From NCBI RefSeq assembly GCF_000297395.2, contig NZ_HF570108.1:5627700-5691699 (forward strand): a stretch of DNA of 64,000 bases, given 5' to 3'. Source of the stretch: Micromonospora lupini str. Lupac 08. Lineage in GTDB: Bacteria > Actinomycetota > Actinomycetes > Mycobacteriales > Micromonosporaceae. The notes under the pieces are model-generated. The model was given only the letters and a program-made list of their open reading frames with translations. It was not told the origin of the DNA and did no database searches. Position 1 is the stretch's first letter, and the number at the start of each line of letters is the position of its first letter. Positions 59,759-64,000 of this stretch are shown in pieces. Position numbers and translations under genes: made by a program.

Positions 59759-61661
59759 CATTCTGAAGCTCGCCGAGACGAGGCCGCCCAGCTCGCTGGA
59801 ACTCGCCCGCGCGCGTCGCGTCGCACGGGCGGTCCAGAGCCAGTACGACCTCTCCATCGCCGAGGGGTACGACATCATCTCCGACACCGACGTCGTCGAC
59901 CCGCTGACCACAGAGATCGACGAGGCGACCAGGATCGCGCGCTCCGCGCAGCTGGCGAAGCTCGGAACGATCACCTGGTCGTGTGGCACCGGTGACAGCG
60001 ACGCGTTCGCGCGGCTCGTCTGGTCCGACGAGATGGCGATGATCTGGGGACATCCGCCGGGAACGCTGCGTCTCACTCCACGGATACTTGCCGACCTCGT
60101 GCACCCTGCGGACGTGGACTTTGTCCGCGACGTCGTCCGGAGGGCGTGGGAGCGGCGGAGCCCGGAAGAGGTCGCGTTCCGAGTGATACAGCCCGGAGGC
60201 AGTGTCCGTCACCTGCACTGCCACATCGAAATTCTCACCGCCGCCGGCAAACAGACGGGGATCATCGCCACCGCAGAGGACGCCACCGCATTCGAGCTGG
60301 CCCGGCAGGAACGCAGTCGACTGTCCACCCGGAGCCGGATGCTCTGTGCCGACCTGGCGGCGCTCGACACGGCGACCGGCCTGCCGACCCGCAGCTACCT
60401 CATCGACGAGATCGACAAGGCGCGCCGTACCAGCGGCGGAGCCCTTGTCGTCGTGGCGACCGAGCCCACCACCCGGTTGCCCGATGCGATCACCGACGAG
60501 AATCACGACCAGCTGACCGGAGAGGTGGCAGGGCTCCTGCGCACGATGGTTGGCGACGAGGTGGTCTGCGGGCTGGTCGGCCCCGGTCTGTGGGCCGTGC
60601 TCGTGGCACCGGAAGAGGAGGAGCACGCCTCTGATCCCGGAATCCTGGCTGCCAGGATCGTCGACACCTTCCGACGGCACCTGTTCAGCGTGCAGCATCG
60701 GACGGTGCGCCTGAACACGTCGGCGGGACTTGTTCATTTCGCCAGTGACGCCACTGCCACCGGGTTCGACCTGCTCATCGATGGCGAGCACGCCGCCCGC
60801 GACGCGCGACACAACGGCCTGCCGGTCTCGGTTCTCGACCAGCCTGTCACGGACGCGGATCGCGTGGACCGCTGCCGAGCCCGGGTACGACAGGCCGTGT
60901 CTGCCAACAGGTTCGCCCTCTACGCTCAGCCCATCGTCGACCTCGGCCTCAACGAGGTCACTCGTCACGAGATCCTGTTGCGGGTTCGCAGCGACGCCGG
61001 CGAGCCCATGGCGCCGTGGGCCTTCCTCGAGATGGCCGAGCGCGTCGGCGAGATCCTCACAGTGGACAAGTGGGTCATCGACCACGCCCTCGAACTGATC
61101 GGCCGCGGGGCGCAGACCTCCCACTATCAGGTCAACATCTCCGGCAAGTCTCTCGCCGACCCCGGACTGCTGACCTACGTCACCGAGGCGATCCGCCGTC
61201 ACAAGGTCAACCCCGAGTGTCTGACCTTCGAAATCACCGAGACCACCCTCATCGAGAACCGGAACGGCGCCCTGGCCTTCGCCACCGGCATCAGGCAGAT
61301 CGGCTGCCAACTCGCACTGGACGACTTCGGTACGGGATACGGCGCCCTCGTCCACCTGAAGATCCTGCCGGTCGACCTCGTCAAGATCGACGGTGTGTTC
61401 ATCGTCAATCTCTGTCGGTCACCGGCGGACCAGGCCGTCGTGTCCACGTTGGTGAAGCTTTGTCACACCCTCGGCATCCGTGTTGCCGCCGAGTATGTCC
61501 AAGACGAGGAGACACTGACACTTCTGAAAAGCTGTGGTGTCGACTTCGCCCAGGGGTACCAGATCGGCAGGCCGGAACCGATAGCGGCGAACGCGAAGCG
61601 GCAGGTACGGACAATCGAACTCGAACTCCAACTCCCGCCCCAGCACACAGCCTTGGGCTGA
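59745..61661 (+). CDS. PAS/degenerate GGDEF/EAL-domain cyclic-di-GMP signalling protein
   Basis: A 638-residue regulator. Residues ~75-185 form a PAS-like domain (LVHPADVDFVRDVVRRAWE). Residues ~195-380 resemble a GGDEF domain starting LDTATGLPTRSYLIDEID, but the active loop is lost (VGPGLWAVLVAP in place of GGDEF), so cyclase activity is unlikely. Residues ~385-630 form an EAL domain: EIL replaces EAL, while FEITETT, LDDFGTGYGALVHLKILPVDLVKIDG, AAEYVQ and QGYQIGRPEP keep the metal and catalytic acidic residues and Lys. Phosphodiesterase activity is possible. GTG 59745 has GGGAGG five bases upstream. Coupled to a sigma factor and a membrane protein, it may sense a signal through PAS. Confidence 0.85.
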   Translation: MDLDDILKLAETRPPSSLELARARRVARAVQSQYDLSIAEGYDIISDTDVVDPLTTEIDEATRIARSAQLAKLGTITWSCGTGDSDAFARLVWSDEMAMIWGHPPGTLRLTPRILADLVHPADVDFVRDVVRRAWERRSPEEVAFRVIQPGGSVRHLHCHIEILTAAGKQTGIIATAEDATAFELARQERSRLSTRSRMLCADLAALDTATGLPTRSYLIDEIDKARRTSGGALVVVATEPTTRLPDAITDENHDQLTGEVAGLLRTMVGDEVVCGLVGPGLWAVLVAPEEEEHASDPGILAARIVDTFRRHLFSVQHRTVRLNTSAGLVHFASDATATGFDLLIDGEHAARDARHNGLPVSVLDQPVTDADRVDRCRARVRQAVSANRFALYAQPIVDLGLNEVTRHEILLRVRSDAGEPMAPWAFLEMAERVGEILTVDKWVIDHALELIGRGAQTSHYQVNISGKSLADPGLLTYVTEAIRRHKVNPECLTFEITETTLIENRNGALAFATGIRQIGCQLALDDFGTGYGALVHLKILPVDLVKIDGVFIVNLCRSPADQAVVSTLVKLCHTLGIRVAAEYVQDEETLTLLKSCGVDFAQGYQIGRPEPIAANAKRQVRTIELELQLPPQHTALG

Positions 61662-61776
61662 CCGACATCGCCTCCGACGGCCGGGCCGCGGCCGACGGGG
61701 CCCGGCTGACCACCCTCATCGGGCTCACGCACCGAGACCGACCCCGGTTCCCGGAATCCGTGGCATCACAGTCCGA

Positions 61777-61854
61777 GATCCACTCGGGTTCCCAGAATCC
61801 GCGGTGTCCCAGTCGCTCGGACACCGCGGATTCCTGAAGCGCGAGTCGATCATG
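61777..61854. repeat. palindromic intergenic repeat, copy 2, with perfect 15-bp stem
   Basis: GAATCCGCGGTGTCC at 61795-61809 pairs perfectly with GGACACCGCGGATTC at 61819-61833 around a 9-base loop. Flanking GATCCACTCG (61777) and GAGTCGATCATG (61843-61854) lie at exactly the distances seen in the copy at 7385-7463. A partial direct repeat of GGTTCCCGGAATCCG precedes it at 61746-61760. It follows the EAL gene and can act as its terminator. Confidence 0.75.
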
Positions 61855-61912
61855 AGCGCGGGGCGGGCGTGTGCGCCGGGCCGAGCCCGGGGCGATCACG
61901 GGGCGGGCAGGG

Positions 61913-63082
61913 TCAGTGGTCGGTGGTGCACAGCGCCGTTTCGACGCTCTCGTTCACGTGGGCGAGCATCTGCTCACCGGTCGGCAGGGCGGTCACCGCG
62001 ACGACGGCGCTGCGGCCGTCCCTGGTGACGAGGTTGCGGGTCTCGAAGCCCTGGATGTCGCCGCCGTGGCCCCAGGCGTCGCCGCCGCAGGGCAGCGCGT
62101 GCCGGGCGATGCCCAGCCCGTACGCGTACTCGCCGGTCGGCTCGAAGCCGGGCGCGGGCACTGTCGTCATCATGGCCGCCTGCTGCGCGGGCTTGAGCAA
62201 CTTGCCGCCGACGAGCGCCTCGAAGAAGGTCCGCAGCTCGTCCGGGGTCGAGACCAGTTGGCCGGCGGCCCAGCCCAGGGACGGGTCCATGTCGGTGACG
62301 TCCACCCACTCGGCGCCCGGGGCCACCGCGACGTAGCCGCGCGGGTGCGTGCCCCGCAGGCGCTGCTCGCCGACGCCCGGCCAGTACGTGTCGCGCAGAC
62401 CGAGCGGCCGGATGATGCGGTTGGTGATCTCCTCCCCGATGGGTCGTTCGGTGACCTGCTCGACGATGAGCCCGGCGAGGACGTAGTTGGTGTTGCTGTA
62501 CTCCCACTTCGCGCCGGGCGTGAAGTGCGGGGCGTTCGTGAGCGCAGCGTCGACCAGCCGGCGCGGCTGGTAGTACGAGTGACTCTTGTCGACCAGGTCC
62601 TGCGACTTGGTGAACAGCACGTCGTCGTAGTCGGGCAGGCCGCTCGTCTGCTGCAACAGCTGGCGTACGGTGATTCTGCGGCCGTCGTTGCCGTGACCTT
62701 GCACGACGCCGGGCAGGTAGTGCTCGACCGTGGCGTCCAGGCCGATGCGGCCCTCCCCCACCAACTGCAGGACGACCACTGCGGTGAAGATCTTGGTGTT
62801 GCTGCCGATGCGGACCTGGCCGTCGCGGGGAACCGGGCCGGCGGTGTAGTCGCGGACCCGACCGTCGGCCCCCCGGACGGAGGCGAGCACGCCGGGGAAG
62901 CCGTCCGCGCTGACCAGCCCGTCCAGGTGCCGCTGCACGGTGTCCCGTGGGCCGGCGGGCCGGCCGGTCTCGGCGGCGGCGAACGCCTGTGGGCCGGTCA
63001 GGACGGCGGCGGCGGCCAACGCCCCGGCGGCGACCCGCATGGTCCGACGGCGGCGGGTGGAGGGAGGCGTTTGCAGGGGCAT
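61913..63082 (-). CDS. secreted serine beta-lactamase/DD-carboxypeptidase-family hydrolase
   Basis: A 389-residue class C beta-lactamase-fold protein, most like Streptomyces R61-type D-alanyl-D-alanine carboxypeptidases. An Arg-rich N-terminus and hydrophobic core ending AFAAA form a signal peptide of ~35 residues. Catalytic motifs are SNTK (the SxxK serine), YSN (YxN) and HGGDIQG (HxG). It should act outside the membrane on peptidoglycan peptides or a related substrate. ATG 63082 is reasonable; a second start at MRV, 14 codons later, is possible. It stands alone. Confidence 0.88.
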   Translation of the reverse strand: MPLQTPPSTRRRRTMRVAAGALAAAAVLTGPQAFAAAETGRPAGPRDTVQRHLDGLVSADGFPGVLASVRGADGRVRDYTAGPVPRDGQVRIGSNTKIFTAVVVLQLVGEGRIGLDATVEHYLPGVVQGHGNDGRRITVRQLLQQTSGLPDYDDVLFTKSQDLVDKSHSYYQPRRLVDAALTNAPHFTPGAKWEYSNTNYVLAGLIVEQVTERPIGEEITNRIIRPLGLRDTYWPGVGEQRLRGTHPRGYVAVAPGAEWVDVTDMDPSLGWAAGQLVSTPDELRTFFEALVGGKLLKPAQQAAMMTTVPAPGFEPTGEYAYGLGIARHALPCGGDAWGHGGDIQGFETRNLVTRDGRSAVVAVTALPTGEQMLAHVNESVETALCTTDH

Positions 63083-63195
63083 GATGACTCCTCGGTAGCG
63101 GAACGCTTGACGCCATCAATGGTTCAAGAATTCCGATACCGGGACGATCCCCTCTGCTGCCCTCCTCGGGTACAGCCTGCGCTACCCCGCCCCAG

Positions 63196-63723
63196 TCATC
63201 GGGTCCGTGCGGAGGCTTCCAGCTCGCGACGGTTGAGGGCGGCCCGCAACAGCAGCCCCTCGGCGGCCAGGTTCTCCCGCCCGCCCTGCTCACGGTCGAT
63301 CGCGCACACCACCGTTTCGAGCACCGCCCCGCCGGCCCGCAGGAGCCGGCACGACTCCAGCAGCGCCCCGCCGGTCGTGACCACGTCCTCGACCACCACG
63401 ACGCGCCGCCCGTCCACCGGGCCGCCCTCCGCCGCCTTGCCGGTGCCGTACTCCTTGGCCTGCTTGCGAACGAAGACCGTCGGCAGCCCGGTCAGCTGCG
63501 ACATGACTGTGGCGATCGGTATGCCGCCCATCTCCATGCCCGCCAGCACGTCGCACTCCGGCAGCAGGGCGACCATCGCCTGGGCCACGTCACGCAACAG
63601 ATCGGGCTGCCCCTCGAACAGATACTTGTCGAAGTACTCGGGGCTCACCTGACCGGACCGCAGTCGGAACGACCCGGTCAGGTGGCAGGCTTCGTACACA
63701 CGACGCGCGAGCGAGGACGGCAC
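63196..63723 (-). CDS. orotate phosphoribosyltransferase-like protein
   Basis: Type I phosphoribosyltransferase of 175 residues resembling PyrE, which makes OMP from orotate and PRPP. It has FRLRSGQVSPEYFDKYLFEGQPDLL at the N-terminus, LAGMEMGGIPIATVMSQLTGLPTVFVRKQAKEYG, and the PRPP loop VVVVEDVVTTGGALLES. These fit the OPRT family. GTG 63723 fits the family N-terminus. It is not beside other pyrimidine genes here, so it may be a second copy or a paralogue; actinomycetes often have dispersed pyrE-like genes. Confidence 0.82.
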   Translation of the reverse strand: MPSSLARRVYEACHLTGSFRLRSGQVSPEYFDKYLFEGQPDLLRDVAQAMVALLPECDVLAGMEMGGIPIATVMSQLTGLPTVFVRKQAKEYGTGKAAEGGPVDGRRVVVVEDVVTTGGALLESCRLLRAGGAVLETVVCAIDREQGGRENLAAEGLLLRAALNRRELEASARTR

Positions 63724-63871
63724 ACCCCCAGCCTCGCATCCCGACCGACGCGATCCGTACCTGACCCCGTCGACGAGGAAGGGCGACTCGGGCCGGAATG
63801 AGCGTGACGCCCGCGCCAGGACGCGATCCGGCGCGGCTCGCCGACGTGTGACGATGCCGAAAACAGGGAGA

Positions 63872-63910
63872 CCCGCTCCGCGTCGACCCGGTCGGTCGGC
63901 GCGGAGCGGG
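63872..63910 (-). terminator. hairpin downstream of the edge gene
   Basis: CCCGCTCCGCG at 63872-63882 pairs perfectly with CGCGGAGCGGG at 63900-63910 around a 17-base loop. Reading the minus strand, it starts 17 bases after the TAG of the partial gene at the window edge, the normal place for a terminator. Confidence 0.65.
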
Positions 63911-63926
63911 ATCGTCGGCCCAGCGG

Positions 63927-64000
63927 CTAGAACCCGCCCCACTGATAGGACCTGCATCTCCAGGTCTTCCCGTTGTTGTAGGAGACGCAGAACACGACGA
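63927..64000 (-). CDS. C-terminal fragment of a small, possibly secreted protein
   Basis: The minus strand reads an open frame from the right edge to TAG at 63927-63929, encoding VVFCVSYNNGKTWRCRSYQW followed by GGF. The two cysteines and Asn/Trp/Tyr-rich composition suggest a small exported protein rather than a shadow frame, and a strong hairpin follows the stop. The start lies outside the window, so no family can be named. Confidence 0.5.
   Translation of the reverse strand, partial: VVFCVSYNNGKTWRCRSYQWGGF

Overview
The window is 64 kb of very GC-rich DNA with strong GC bias at third codon positions, frequent GTG starts and gene families typical of actinomycetes (SARP regulator, MbtH, ECF41 sigma factor, luciferase-like F420-type oxidoreductase, alditol-oxidase-like flavoprotein). 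A Micromonosporaceae genome (Micromonospora or a relative) is my inference; no rRNA or marker gene is present to prove it. About 57 genes can be supported. I saw no tRNA, rRNA, CRISPR array, transposase or integrase.

Layout. 1-16.4 kb is ordinary chromosome: a secreted alpha-amylase with a promoter/operator, an L,D-transpeptidase, an ABC exporter plus DesK/LuxR two-component operon, hydrolases, a site-2 protease, an alditol-oxidase-like enzyme, an ArsR/AHSA1 pair, a two-gene glycosidase-like locus and a Nudix protein. 16.4-35.5 kb is a nonribosomal peptide synthetase (NRPS) region: A-T-C (serine-like code), A-T, MbtH and C-A-T-C-A-T-TE on the plus strand. On the minus strand lies an operon for a threonine kinase, a cysteine-synthase/ATP-grasp fusion, an argininosuccinate-lyase-like enzyme and a threonine aldolase; the first three look like a route from L-threonine to 2,3-diaminobutyrate. 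A racemase-like gene follows. 35.6-37.1 kb holds two apparent bystanders (reductase, GNAT).

37.2-52.6 kb is the most striking part. A SARP regulator and an AMP-ligase face a plus-strand set: RimK-like ATP-grasp ligase, an encapsulin-like HK97-fold shell protein, a PAPS sulfotransferase and an SDR with a degenerate active site. Converging on these is an eight-gene, translationally coupled minus-strand operon encoding an amino-group carrier protein (LysW type), LysX, LysY, LysZ and LysK-type enzymes, both halves of a transketolase, and an MFS exporter, with an atypical response regulator beside it. The probable chemistry is that glutamate (or a homologue) is tethered to the carrier, activated, reduced to a semialdehyde, extended by a two-carbon ketol unit, sulfonated or otherwise tailored, released and offered to the NRPS. 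A viral-capsid-type compartment embedded in such a pathway is the candidate novel system. A shell lodged in a carrier-protein/NRPS cluster fits the 'natural product' class of encapsulins proposed from genome surveys, but the cargo and product cannot be read from this DNA.

52.6-64 kb returns to ordinary genes: methyltransferase, Uma2 nuclease, ECF41 sigma factor with a flavoprotein partner, NmrA/TetR divergent pair with a clear palindromic operator, a small membrane protein-sigma factor-PAS/EAL operon, a DD-carboxypeptidase-like hydrolase and an orotate-phosphoribosyltransferase-like gene. Two copies of a long palindromic intergenic repeat (about 7.4 and 61.8 kb) share the same geometry.
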